Of a stretch of 64,000 nucleotides of DNA, positions 51,268-59,395 are shown piece after piece. The position numbers and the translations under genes are program-made. The notes under the pieces are model-generated. The model did no database searches, was not told the origin of the DNA, and was given only the letters and a program-made list of their open reading frames with translations. Origin of the DNA: Pseudomonadota bacterium (lineage in GTDB: Bacteria; Pseudomonadota; Gammaproteobacteria; Burkholderiales; Burkholderiaceae_C); NCBI GenBank assembly GCA_018241265.1, contig JAFEEF010000008.1, positions 124,001 to 188,000 on the forward strand, in the 5' to 3' direction. The number at the start of each line of letters is the position of its first letter. The first letter of the stretch is position 1.

Positions 51268-52188
51268 TCAGGTCACGACGCTCATGAAGCTGTCGCGCAG
51301 CTTGCGCTCGTGGATGAACAAGGCGCGCGGCAGCTCGTCGGCGGTCCACTTCAGTGGCGGCCGGTCGGGGTACCACATGTAGCCGCCGGTGAATACTTCG
51401 TTGCGGTTGCCGCTGGGGTCGAAGCAATACACGGTCTGGCCGCGCGAGATGCCGTGCCGCGTCGGCCCCAGGTCGTGCGACACGTCGTTGGCGGCGATGG
51501 TGTCGGCCGCGCGCAGCACGTCGTCCCACGAATCGACGTAGAAGGCGATGTGGTGCAGCTTGCCGTCGGCGGGCTGACGCACGAACGCGATGTCGTGCAC
51601 CTTGGCGCCGCACGACAGGAACGCGGCGATCACCGTGTCGCCGGCAGCGACGCTTTCGGTGACCTGGAAGCCCAATACTTCGGTGAACAGCGCCACGGTG
51701 CCGTCGAGGTCGGCGCCGTACATCAGCGCGTGATCGAGCCGCACCGGCGCAATGCCTTTCAGCGCATCGGGCCTGATTCCCGGGTTCATGGTCGGCATGC
51801 CGTTGCCGACGATGTCCTTGTGCGCATACAGCTCGAAGGCATGGCCGGTCGGTACACGAAAGCGCACGCGGCGGCCGGTGCCGACATGCTCACCCGCGGG
51901 CACCGCTTCGATCGCGACGCCGCGCGCGGCGAGCCCGGCCGCCATCGCGTCGAGCGTCGCGTCGTCGACGACCTTGAATCCCATGTAGTCGAGTCCGGGC
52001 GAATCGGCCTCGCGCAGCACCAGGCTGTGGTGGTCGTGCTCGTCCCAGGCTTTCAAATAGACGCGGCCGCGGTCGTCGCGCGCGGTTTCGATCAGTCCCA
52101 TCACCTCGATGTAGTAGGTGACGGCGGGTTCGAGATCGAGCACGCGGATCGCCGCGTGGCCGGGTCGCAATACGCCATTCATGCCCAT
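51268..52188 (-). CDS. dmpB: Catechol 2,3-dioxygenase
   Basis: A 306-residue XylE/DmpB-type extradiol dioxygenase that opens catechol to 2-hydroxymuconic semialdehyde. Fe(II) ligands are His in VRLDHALMYG, His in KLHHIAFYVDSWDD and Glu in SGNRNEVFTGGY, and the C-terminal KWTADELPRALFIHERKL is typical of the family. The ATG at 52188 has AAGGAG six bases before it; a second in-frame ATG follows two codons later. The reactivating ferredoxin gene lies just upstream. Confidence 0.94.
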   Translation of the reverse strand: MGMNGVLRPGHAAIRVLDLEPAVTYYIEVMGLIETARDDRGRVYLKAWDEHDHHSLVLREADSPGLDYMGFKVVDDATLDAMAAGLAARGVAIEAVPAGEHVGTGRRVRFRVPTGHAFELYAHKDIVGNGMPTMNPGIRPDALKGIAPVRLDHALMYGADLDGTVALFTEVLGFQVTESVAAGDTVIAAFLSCGAKVHDIAFVRQPADGKLHHIAFYVDSWDDVLRAADTIAANDVSHDLGPTRHGISRGQTVYCFDPSGNRNEVFTGGYMWYPDRPPLKWTADELPRALFIHERKLRDSFMSVVT

Positions 52189-52222
52189 GTCGGTCTCCTT
52201 GCTGTGGTGCAGTGGCGCGTGT

Positions 52223-52549
52223 CTATCGGCACGCAGGGGTTGAAGCGAAACATTTCTTCAGGCCTGTCTTCAGACCGATCACGCGCAGCCGCACATCGGT
52301 CAGCGGCATTGCTTTGCACGCCAGCACGATGCCGCTGGCTTCGTCGGCAGCGCTGACCTGCTCGCGGCTCATGCGCTGCGTCGCGACCTGGCCTGCGACG
52401 ATCTGCACGCGGCAAATGCCGCAGCCACCGCCGCGGCAGCCGACCGGAATGCCTTTGCGGCCGAGGCTTTCCATGCCCTTCAGCAGGCTGCGGTCGGCGG
52501 CGCAGTCGTAGTGCTCGCCGGTGTTGTCGATGACGACGGTGTGCGCCAT
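52223..52549 (-). CDS. dmpQ: Plant-type [2Fe-2S] ferredoxin, XylT/DmpQ-like
   Basis: A 108-residue ferredoxin with cluster ligands C38, C43, C46 and C78 in GCRGGGCGICRV and VLACKAM. In phenol and toluene pathways this protein re-reduces the iron of catechol 2,3-dioxygenase after oxidative inactivation. Its place between the phenol hydroxylase reductase and catechol 2,3-dioxygenase genes is the classical order. The gap to the reductase gene is 9 bp. Confidence 0.9.
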   Translation of the reverse strand: MAHTVVIDNTGEHYDCAADRSLLKGMESLGRKGIPVGCRGGGCGICRVQIVAGQVATQRMSREQVSAADEASGIVLACKAMPLTDVRLRVIGLKTGLKKCFASTPACR

Positions 52550-52558
52550 GGCCCGAGC

Positions 52559-53611
52559 TCACAGGTTGCGGAACAGGGGGCTGCACGCCTGGGGCGCGTC
52601 ACCGGCGGTGACGAACTTCTCGACGTGGATGTCGCGCTCGAACAAGCGGCCGCGCATCAGCGTGCGGATAGCTGCTTCGATCATCGGCGGCGGTCCGCAC
52701 AAATAGGCCTTGTGGCCACGGAAGTCGCCGTCGAAGCGGTCATGCAAGGCGTCGTGGACGAAGCCTTCGAAGCCGCGCCAATCGGCACCGGCCGACTCCG
52801 ACAGCGCCGGTACGTAATGCACGTTGGGATGCGCGCCCTCGAGTTCGCGCAACGCTTCAGCGCCGTACAACTCGGCCTCGTTGCGCGCGCCGTGGAACAC
52901 GTGGATCTCGCGCGCGTCGCCGGCTTCCAGCAGGTCGAGCAGCATCGATTTCGGGCTCGCCAGCCCCGATCCGCCGGCGACGAAGATCAGCGGCCGCGGG
53001 TCGGAGCGGCGCACGAAGAAGCGCCCGTACGGGCCGCTGAAGCGCAGCCGGTCGCCGAGCTGCAATTGCTCGTGCAGCCAGCCGGTGGCCGCGCCGCCCG
53101 GCACCTTGCGCACGTTCAGTTCGACCAGGCCGCGCTGCGATGGCGCGTTGGCGAACGAGAACGCGCGCGGTGCGTCGATGCCCGGCACCTGCAGCTGCAG
53201 GTACTGGCCGGCCTGGAAAGCGACCTCGCCGTCGACGCGCAGCCAGATGCCCTTGATCGTCGGCGTCAGGTCGGCGATGCGCTCGACCACGCCTTCGTGG
53301 TCTTGCAGCGGGATGCACAGCGCGTCGGGCTCTTCGTCGATGTCGGCCTCGATGACGACGTCGCTGTCGGCGGTGGCGCAGCAGGCCAGGCACTTGCCAT
53401 CGTCGCGTTCGCCATCCATCAGCGCGAACGGCGACGCCTGGCCGTAGTCGACCGCCCCGCACCGCACCTGCACCTTGCAGGTCGCGCACAGGCCGTGGCA
53501 GCAGGCGTGCGGCAGCCACACCCCCGCGCGCAGCGCGGCGTCGAGCAAGGTCTGGCCGGCGCGCAACTCGACCGTCTGGCCCAGCGGCTCGATCGTCAGG
53601 CGGTAGCTCAT
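52559..53611 (-). CDS. dmpP: Phenol hydroxylase reductase component P5
   Basis: A 350-residue electron transfer protein. The N-terminal [2Fe-2S] domain has ACCHGLCATCKVQV and CLACCA (Cys ligands near 36-80). An FAD domain follows with APRAFSFANAP, then an NAD(P)H domain with VAGGSGLASPKSML and YLCGPPPMIEAA. It passes electrons from NADH to the diiron oxygenase DmpN. Length and order match Pseudomonas DmpP. Confidence 0.95.
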   Translation of the reverse strand: MSYRLTIEPLGQTVELRAGQTLLDAALRAGVWLPHACCHGLCATCKVQVRCGAVDYGQASPFALMDGERDDGKCLACCATADSDVVIEADIDEEPDALCIPLQDHEGVVERIADLTPTIKGIWLRVDGEVAFQAGQYLQLQVPGIDAPRAFSFANAPSQRGLVELNVRKVPGGAATGWLHEQLQLGDRLRFSGPYGRFFVRRSDPRPLIFVAGGSGLASPKSMLLDLLEAGDAREIHVFHGARNEAELYGAEALRELEGAHPNVHYVPALSESAGADWRGFEGFVHDALHDRFDGDFRGHKAYLCGPPPMIEAAIRTLMRGRLFERDIHVEKFVTAGDAPQACSPLFRNL

Positions 53612-53632
53612 CGTCGCCTCGCTGCGGAGGTT

Positions 53633-54010
53633 TCAGTTGCCGCTGCCGTCGAGGCCTTCGAGCCCCGGCGTGCGCAGCGTCAGAAAGGCTTTGTGACCGA
53701 TGCCGAGTTCGGCCAGCGTGCGCCCCTCGTCGACCGTCACGTCAACCGCCAGCGGCTTGCCGTGCAGCAGCCATTGCGCCTGCGACCAGTCGATCGCGCT
53801 CCAGTCCGGGTGGCGCGCGAACACCGATTGCGCGAGCACGCCTTGCACGAGTTCACCGAAGCGCAGCGTCGGCGGCACCGGCAATGCGATCGGGCAGGCG
53901 ATCATCAAATGGCGTTCCCACAGCACGAACAGCAACTGGGCGCCGTTGAAGGCCTCGACCTTGTCGCGGACGATGCCGCCGTAACCGGGCTCGAGTGCGA
54001 TGACGGGCAT
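53633..54010 (-). CDS. dmpO: Phenol hydroxylase subunit P4
   Basis: A 125-residue small subunit of the multicomponent phenol hydroxylase oxygenase (the L2NO core). It begins PVIALEPGYGGIVRDKVEAF and holds NGAQLLFVLWERHLMIACP; the C-terminal end is Gly-rich. It lies between the DmpN and DmpP genes as expected. Confidence 0.92.
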   Translation of the reverse strand: MPVIALEPGYGGIVRDKVEAFNGAQLLFVLWERHLMIACPIALPVPPTLRFGELVQGVLAQSVFARHPDWSAIDWSQAQWLLHGKPLAVDVTVDEGRTLAELGIGHKAFLTLRTPGLEGLDGSGN

Positions 54011-54044
54011 AGCGGTCTCCTTGAATGGACGTGGAGCGGGAGAT

Positions 54045-55580
54045 TCAGGCGGCCGTGGTTTGCGGCTGGTCCTTCCACTGCGCCCAGCGGCGCGCGTCTT
54101 CGGAAGCCTCGTAGGGCCCGGTGTCGCGGCCAGGCTCGAAGCCCCAGAAGCGGATCATGTCGGGCAGCTCGGGGCCGCCGAGATTGCCTTGCAGCAGTTG
54201 CTGCACCGGCAGGCGCGCCTGCGCGTACTTCTCGGGCTCGGCTTCGAAAATGTCGCGGCAGCCGTCGGAGCAGCAGTGGAACAACTCGCCGAGGTAACGG
54301 CTTTCGCGGTGCGCGATGCGCGTCGGGTCGCTCGTTTCGGTGAACGCCAGCGGAATCTGGCACACCTGGCACAGGCACGGCAGATTGGTGTTGACGAATG
54401 GCGTGCCGGCGGCTTGCAGCGCTTTCCAGTGCTCGATGCGCGGCCGGTAGTAACGGTTGAAGGTATGGGGGTATTGCGCCGCCAGCCAGTCCATTTCGTC
54501 GGCCGACGGCAGCCAGGTGTGAATCCCGGCGGCCCAGTTGTACTGGCACAGCATCAGCCATGCCTGGTGCGTGATGTGCTCCTTTTCGGCGACCGCAATG
54601 TCGGCGTACTTCGGCATGCGGATGCCGTAGCGCGACAGATCGGCGAACAGCGCGCCGCCGCTTTGTTCGAAGTAGATCTCCCAGCCTTCGCGCCAGGACA
54701 TCACCTTCTTCGGCAGCATGTAGTCCATCATCATGCCGACGATGGTCAGCAGCCGGTAGCCGCGCCAGAACCACTTGTCGATCCACTTCTGCACGATGGG
54801 CAGATTGGCGGGATCCTGTTCGAGCAGGAACTTGATGGCCTCCAGGCCGAGCGTCATGTGCCGCGCCTCGTCGCTCTGCGCCGAGAAGCCGAAGGTCACG
54901 GTGGCCATGTCGCCGTTGTAGGCGGCGCCGCTCATGAACGGCATGAACAGCAGATTGGTCAGCACGAATTCGAACGAGAACGACGTCGCGATCAGGAACT
55001 CGAACGGCCCGGCCGTCATCGCGTCGTTGATGAACGACTTCGGCACCGCCAGGTACCACATGCGGTCGAAGTTCCGCGTCCAGCTGTGGAAGCCGTTGAA
55101 GTGCCTGTTGTAGTGGCTGATCGTGTGGACTTGCGTCTGCGCGTGGCGCAGTTCGTCGAGCGCCTGCATCTGGCAGGCCACGCGCGGCCCGACGCCGCGC
55201 AGCGAGCGGCCGAGGCTCGCGAAGCCGCGGTGCGCGTTGTATTCGACCGGCGTGATGCCGGTCAGGAAGATCTTCACCGCGTTCAGGTAACGCGCGTCGC
55301 TCAGGTTCAGGTGGCCGTTGTGCTGGCTGAACGCGTCGATGATCGCGTAGAGCTTGCGTTCCTTCTCGGCCTGGTATTTCCAATAGGCGTCCATCGTCAG
55401 CCGGAACGGGTCTTCCCACTGGTCCCAGTCGTGGATGCGGATACCTTCGAACTTGTCGTAAGGGAATGCCTCGTCCATCGGCACGTAATTGGTTTCCCAG
55501 CCGAGGCCGCGCGTCATCAGCGCGTGCTTGTCCTTCAGGCTCAGCTTCTTCGCGCGCGGGGTCGTCGTCGTGTTCGTCAT
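54045..55580 (-). CDS. dmpN: Phenol hydroxylase large oxygenase subunit P3
   Basis: A 511-residue diiron monooxygenase subunit that hydroxylates phenol to catechol. The carboxylate-bridged iron ligands appear in ALDELRHAQTQ (first ExxH) and SAQSDEARHMTLG (second ExxH). The C-terminal zinc-like Cys cluster is CLCQVCQ with FHCCSDGC. N-terminal MTRGLGWETNYVP is family-typical. Full length for the family. Confidence 0.96.
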   Translation of the reverse strand: MTNTTTTPRAKKLSLKDKHALMTRGLGWETNYVPMDEAFPYDKFEGIRIHDWDQWEDPFRLTMDAYWKYQAEKERKLYAIIDAFSQHNGHLNLSDARYLNAVKIFLTGITPVEYNAHRGFASLGRSLRGVGPRVACQMQALDELRHAQTQVHTISHYNRHFNGFHSWTRNFDRMWYLAVPKSFINDAMTAGPFEFLIATSFSFEFVLTNLLFMPFMSGAAYNGDMATVTFGFSAQSDEARHMTLGLEAIKFLLEQDPANLPIVQKWIDKWFWRGYRLLTIVGMMMDYMLPKKVMSWREGWEIYFEQSGGALFADLSRYGIRMPKYADIAVAEKEHITHQAWLMLCQYNWAAGIHTWLPSADEMDWLAAQYPHTFNRYYRPRIEHWKALQAAGTPFVNTNLPCLCQVCQIPLAFTETSDPTRIAHRESRYLGELFHCCSDGCRDIFEAEPEKYAQARLPVQQLLQGNLGGPELPDMIRFWGFEPGRDTGPYEASEDARRWAQWKDQPQTTAA

Positions 55581-55596
55581 CGCAGGTCTCCGTTGG

Positions 55597-55872
55597 TCAA
55601 TGCCGCCAGGCGATCGCGAAGTGCTCTTCGGTTTCGTCGACGTGGCCCGACAGGCTGATCAGGTTGATGTGGATGCGCTGCATGTCCCACGGCCGGCCGG
55701 TGATCGCCTCGACCGTTTCGCGCTTCACGATCAGGCGGCCCGGCGCATCGATGCGCAGCAGCGCCGGCATCGACGTGACGCGCGCGTTCGGGTTGTCCTG
55801 TTCGATCGCCTGCACCAGCGGCCGCGTCTCGTCGTTGACCTGCAAAGCCAGGAACACGTTGTCTTTCGTCAT
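55597..55872 (-). CDS. dmpM: Phenol hydroxylase regulatory component P2
   Basis: A 91-residue effector protein, of the MmoB/DmpM family, that binds the oxygenase and tunes its active site. Family sequence includes NVFLALQVNDETRPLVQAIE and RPWDMQRIHINLISLSG. The start at 55872 overlaps the end of dmpL by an ATGA. Confidence 0.94.
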   Translation of the reverse strand: MTKDNVFLALQVNDETRPLVQAIEQDNPNARVTSMPALLRIDAPGRLIVKRETVEAITGRPWDMQRIHINLISLSGHVDETEEHFAIAWRH

Positions 55873-56882
55873 GATTGATCTCCGCTGGGGCTGATGACGT
55901 CGATGCGGCGCAGCCGCGCATCGAATTCGCTTTCGACGGCGTCGATCTGGGTATCGGCGCCGGCGCCGAACATCGCGTCGGCCAGCGGCGCCAGCGCCTC
56001 TCGCGCCGCACGCCGCGCGTCGCCGACCCACTGCACGATCAGCGCGCGGTTGGCCGCCGATTCGTCGGCCGCGGCGCGGCAGACGGCGTCGACCCAGGGC
56101 ACGGTCTCGGCGTACCACTCGCTTTGCATGGTCAGCAGCATCGCGATCGCGCCGCCGCCGAGCGCCGCCAGCCGCTGCTCGAAGCGCTGGTAGACCAGCG
56201 GGTACAGCAGGCCGTCGAACACCAGGTTTTGCGCCACGAACAGCCGGAACCAGTCGCGCTCGACGAACAGGTGTTCGAGCGCGGCGCGCAGCGGCTGCCA
56301 GGCGGGGTCGTCGAGCCAGCGCGCCTTGGCGTCGTTCAGCGACGAGCCCGAATTGCCGTCGGCGAGCAGCCCGATGCGCGACAGGCTTTGCGCCAGGCCC
56401 AGCCGGTCGGTCATCGCGAACGTCGTCGCATTGGTCAGCGCCGATCCGTGGCCCCACGCGGTGATCGCGCCGTTGTTCATGTTGGCGCCCCATTCGTAGT
56501 GGCGCAGCGGCAGCAGCGCTCGCAGCGCCAGTTCGCGCACGTCGGCCGGCAGCGTCGCCATCAGCCCCTTCTTGTCGACGAAATCGAAATGACCGTCGAC
56601 CACCTCCTGTTGGCGCGCCCGTGTATTCGTGTAGGTCTGGTAGTAGAGCTGGCGCGGGTCCTTCAGCACGTACCAGTCCGCCATGACGATGGCTGTGCGG
56701 CTGGCGTCGTACAACTCCTTGTCGGCCTGCCACAGCGGCCGGTAGTGGAAGTTCTCGGCCTCCTGCAGGTCGTAGGTCGCTTCCTGGTAGCGCGAAGCTT
56801 CCTTGTTGCCGAAGCGGCGCTGCAGGTTGGCGAAGGTGTGCCGCAGCGGCTGCGAATCGGCGGTTCTGATGTCGATGTGCAT
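55869..56882 (-). CDS. dmpL: Phenol hydroxylase subunit P1
   Basis: A 337-residue beta-type subunit of the oxygenase core, homologous to the large subunit but without iron ligands. It starts MHIDIRTADSQPLRHTFANL and has YEWGANMNNGAITAWGHGS, normal for DmpL. It follows dmpK by 25 bp and overlaps dmpM. Confidence 0.94.
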   Translation of the reverse strand: MHIDIRTADSQPLRHTFANLQRRFGNKEASRYQEATYDLQEAENFHYRPLWQADKELYDASRTAIVMADWYVLKDPRQLYYQTYTNTRARQQEVVDGHFDFVDKKGLMATLPADVRELALRALLPLRHYEWGANMNNGAITAWGHGSALTNATTFAMTDRLGLAQSLSRIGLLADGNSGSSLNDAKARWLDDPAWQPLRAALEHLFVERDWFRLFVAQNLVFDGLLYPLVYQRFEQRLAALGGGAIAMLLTMQSEWYAETVPWVDAVCRAAADESAANRALIVQWVGDARRAAREALAPLADAMFGAGADTQIDAVESEFDARLRRIDVISPSGDQS

Positions 56883-56907
56883 GTCGTCTCCTCGATCGGT
56901 ACTGGAT

Positions 56908-57174
56908 TCATCCGTCGATGCCCGGCGCGCCCCAGCGCCACTTCATGCGCTCGCGGTCGAGCCGCGCGCCGTCCTCGGCGGAGAGCGGCGCGACGCGGTG
57001 CGCGGCACAGAACTCGCGAAACGGCTCGAACGGCAGCACCATGTCGATCGACAACTCGGGGTCGCCGATCGCGAACTCGAACTCGACGAAGCGTTCGGCG
57101 AGCGTGCCCGTCACGCGGACGAAGCAGGGCAGCGGCGGCGCTTCGGTGGGGGTGGTGGCGGATCGCAGGCTCAT
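56908..57174 (-). CDS. dmpK: Phenol hydroxylase assembly protein P0
   Basis: An 88-residue protein of the DmpK family, which helps insert iron into the oxygenase. Family sequence is CFVRVTGTLAERFVEFEFAI and FEPFREFCAAHRV, with a C-terminal KWRWG. The start is ATG 57174: an upstream in-frame ATG at 57207 lies within the sigma-54 promoter, so it cannot be on the transcript. It is the first gene of the operon. Confidence 0.92.
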   Translation of the reverse strand: MSLRSATTPTEAPPLPCFVRVTGTLAERFVEFEFAIGDPELSIDMVLPFEPFREFCAAHRVAPLSAEDGARLDRERMKWRWGAPGIDG

Positions 57175-57203
57175 CGGGCGGACCTTTCGGTCACCCTCCA
57201 AGC

Positions 57204-57218
57204 GCAATCACCGTGCCA
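57204..57218 (-). promoter_or_regulatory. Sigma-54 promoter of the phenol operon
   Basis: Read on the minus strand: TGGCAC at 57218-57213, five bases, then TTGC at 57207-57204, preceded by C, a full match to the -24/-12 consensus. The start of transcription would be near 57193, about 20 bases before dmpK. Half-sites TTGAGCAAA (57271-57279 region) and CTTGATTTGT (57318-57327 region) upstream are weak candidates for activator binding. Confidence 0.88.
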
Positions 57219-57398
57219 GGTCCGCGATGCGGGCTGCGAACGCCCCGCCAAGGGTTTGCCCGTGCCGGCGTTTGCTCAAAAGAACGAATTCGCCCTCGGG
57301 CCCCTTCGACGTCTGCACAAATCAAGCGCACGGGTGGCGATGCGCCTCGTGCGGGTCGCGGGCGCGGCGGGCGGTGAGAGCATCATCGCCCGGCATGC

Positions 57399-57609
57399 TC
57401 AGGACGCCGTCTTGAGCCCGAGCCCGCCGATCGCAGGTGCAACCGGGCGCGCCGACGTGGCGCCCGGTACTGCGCCGAAGCGTGCATCGCCGCTGTTCCA
57501 GTCGGCCAGCGCCTGCTCCAGCTGGCCCTTGAGTGCGCGCCACGAAGTTCCACCACAGCGGCGGCGGCGGGCCGAAGGGTTCACCGCCGAGCAGCAGCGC
57601 CCGGCGGCG
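57399..57609 (-). pseudogene. C-terminal remnant of a pirin, frameshifted
   Basis: Directly after the stop codon of the isochorismatase-family gene the minus strand reads RALLLGGEPFGPPPLWWNFV, a pirin C-terminal motif, and after a frame change continues RALKGQLEQALADWNSGDA, ending at a stop near 57399. The N-terminal two thirds of a pirin are absent. It is unlike the intact pirin next door, which lacks the WWNFV segment, so it came from a different pirin. Confidence 0.7.
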
Positions 57610-57612
57610 GCT

Positions 57613-58299
57613 TCAACGCGCCGAGTCGAGCTGCTCGTTGTTCTTCGCCACTTCCTGCGCCTTCATGTAGCTCTCGATCAGCAGCGAGTAGTTGGGGAAG
57701 ATGCTGCCGTACATCTGCGCCCATTGCAGCGCGTCCTCGCGGTTCCAGGTCTTCTGCAGCTCGGAGGCGACGGCGGCGGTGTCGATCGGCACCACGCCGG
57801 CCTGCATCACGCGCGCCAGCGTGATCTCCTGCGCCATCTTCGAGTAGGTGCCCGAGGCGTCGATCACCGCGAACACGCGGTAGCCGGCATGCGCGGCGGC
57901 GATCGACGGGAAGGCCATGCACACGCTGGTGATGGTGCCGGCGATGATCAGCGTCTTCTTGCCGGTGGCCTCGACCGCGGCGACGAAGTCGGGGTTGTCC
58001 CAGGCGTTGATCTCGCCCTTGCGCGCCACGTACTTCGCATGCGGCGCGTTGGCGTGGATCTCGGGGATCAGCGGGCCGTTCGGGCCCTGCGGCACCGAGG
58101 CGGTGGTGATGACCGGGATCTTCGCCAGCGTGGCCATCTTGGCCAGCGCGGCGGCATGCGCGCGCACCTGCGTGAACGGCATGTCCTGGATCGTCTGGAA
58201 CAGGCCGCTCTGGTGGTCGATGAGCAGCATCGCGGTGTCGGCCGGATCGATGACGGGGGCGCGGCCGTGGAAGTTGGCAGGTTGGGCGGCGGTGGGCAT
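57613..58299 (-). CDS. Isochorismatase-family cysteine hydrolase (YcaC-like)
   Basis: A 228-residue cysteine hydrolase. The Asp is in LLIDHQSGLFQTI, the Lys in KKTLIIAG-adjacent sequence and the nucleophilic Cys in GTITSVCMAFPSIAA with the family's cis-peptide. The overall pattern resembles YcaC-type enzymes. It follows the pirin gene on the same strand; this pirin-hydrolase pair under a LysR regulator is a recurrent gene set whose substrate is not known. The start at 58299 follows a GAGAGGAGTCCACC site. Confidence 0.88.
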   Translation of the reverse strand: MPTAAQPANFHGRAPVIDPADTAMLLIDHQSGLFQTIQDMPFTQVRAHAAALAKMATLAKIPVITTASVPQGPNGPLIPEIHANAPHAKYVARKGEINAWDNPDFVAAVEATGKKTLIIAGTITSVCMAFPSIAAAHAGYRVFAVIDASGTYSKMAQEITLARVMQAGVVPIDTAAVASELQKTWNREDALQWAQMYGSIFPNYSLLIESYMKAQEVAKNNEQLDSAR

Positions 58300-58380
58300 G
58301 GTGGACTCCTCTCGGGATGAAGATGCGGCAGCTGCCGCGGTCAACCCGCCACCTTTCACGCGGCGGGCCGGGTTCGAAAC

Positions 58381-59280
58381 TCAGTGGGTCGGCTCGAGCG
58401 ACGGTGCCGTGACGCCGGGCACGATGCTCCCGAAGCGCCCCTCGCGCAAGTCCGCGTAGGCTTGTTCGATCTCCTCGACGCTGTTCATCACGAACGGGCC
58501 GTGGCCGACGATCGGTTCGTCGATCGGCTCGCCGCTGAGCAGCAGCACGATGGCGTTGCCGTCGGCGCGCAGGCGCAGCGTGCTTCCGGCGCGGTCGAGC
58601 AGCGCCATGCGCGCTTCCTGCACGGTGTGCTCCTCGTTGACCTGCACCGTGCCGCGCAGCACCACGACGCCGACGTTGCGGCCTTCGGGCAGCTCGAGCT
58701 CGACCACGTGGTCGGCTGCAAGGCGCAGGTCCCACACGTCGATCGGCGTATGGGTGCGCGCCGGGCCGCGCCGGCCGCCGTACTCTCCGGCGATCACGCG
58801 CAGCGTGCCCGCGTCGGCCGGCAACTCGACGCAGGGGAAGCTCGCGTTGAGCAGCGTCTGGTAGCCCGGCGCGGTCATCTTGTGCGCCTTCGGCAGGTTG
58901 ACCCACAGCTGCACCATCTCCAGCGTGCCGCCTTGCCGGGCGAAGGCTTGCGAATGGAACTCCTCATGCAGGATGCCGCTGCCCGCGGTCATCCACTGCA
59001 CGTCGCCGGGGCCGATGCGGCCGCCCGCGCCGGTGGAGTCGCGGTGCTCGACCTCGCCCTGGTAGACGATGGTCACGGTCTCGAAGCCGCGGTGCGGGTG
59101 TACACCGACGCCGCGCGCGGTGGCGACCGGGCCGAACACGGCCGGGCCGGCGTAGTCGAGCAGCAGGAACGGGCTGGCATGCTGGCCCAGCGTGCCGTAC
59201 GAGAACAGGCTGCGCACCGGGAATCCGTCGCCGACCCAGTGCCGGCTGCGGTTGCCGTAGATGCCGAGTACCTTCTTCAT
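58381..59280 (-). CDS. Pirin-family protein (copy 2)
   Basis: A 299-residue bicupin pirin. The metal-binding part is GVGVHPHRGFETVTIVYQGEVEHRDS and GSGILHEEFHSQAF. It is close in sequence to the pirin at 37145 (RHWVGDGFPV, GDVQWMTAG and GEPIDEPIVGHGPFVMNS have counterparts there). It is the first gene of a unit divergent from a LysR-type regulator 115 bp away. Known relatives respond to oxidative or quinone stress; function here unknown. Confidence 0.9.
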   Translation of the reverse strand: MKKVLGIYGNRSRHWVGDGFPVRSLFSYGTLGQHASPFLLLDYAGPAVFGPVATARGVGVHPHRGFETVTIVYQGEVEHRDSTGAGGRIGPGDVQWMTAGSGILHEEFHSQAFARQGGTLEMVQLWVNLPKAHKMTAPGYQTLLNASFPCVELPADAGTLRVIAGEYGGRRGPARTHTPIDVWDLRLAADHVVELELPEGRNVGVVVLRGTVQVNEEHTVQEARMALLDRAGSTLRLRADGNAIVLLLSGEPIDEPIVGHGPFVMNSVEEIEQAYADLREGRFGSIVPGVTAPSLEPTH

Positions 59281-59395
59281 CGTTCGCTCCTTGCGGGCGC
59301 TGCAAGCCGTGCAGCGCGTGGAGTGAATGTACGTGTGGGACGATGACCCCGGTAGTGCCTAGAATCGCGCTTCAGCGTTCCATCGATAGGACGAG

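Noticed and set aside
57322-57584. Small minus-strand genes between the phenol promoter and the hydrolase
   Set aside because: The sequence reads as a frameshifted pirin C-terminus; it is listed as a pseudogene instead.
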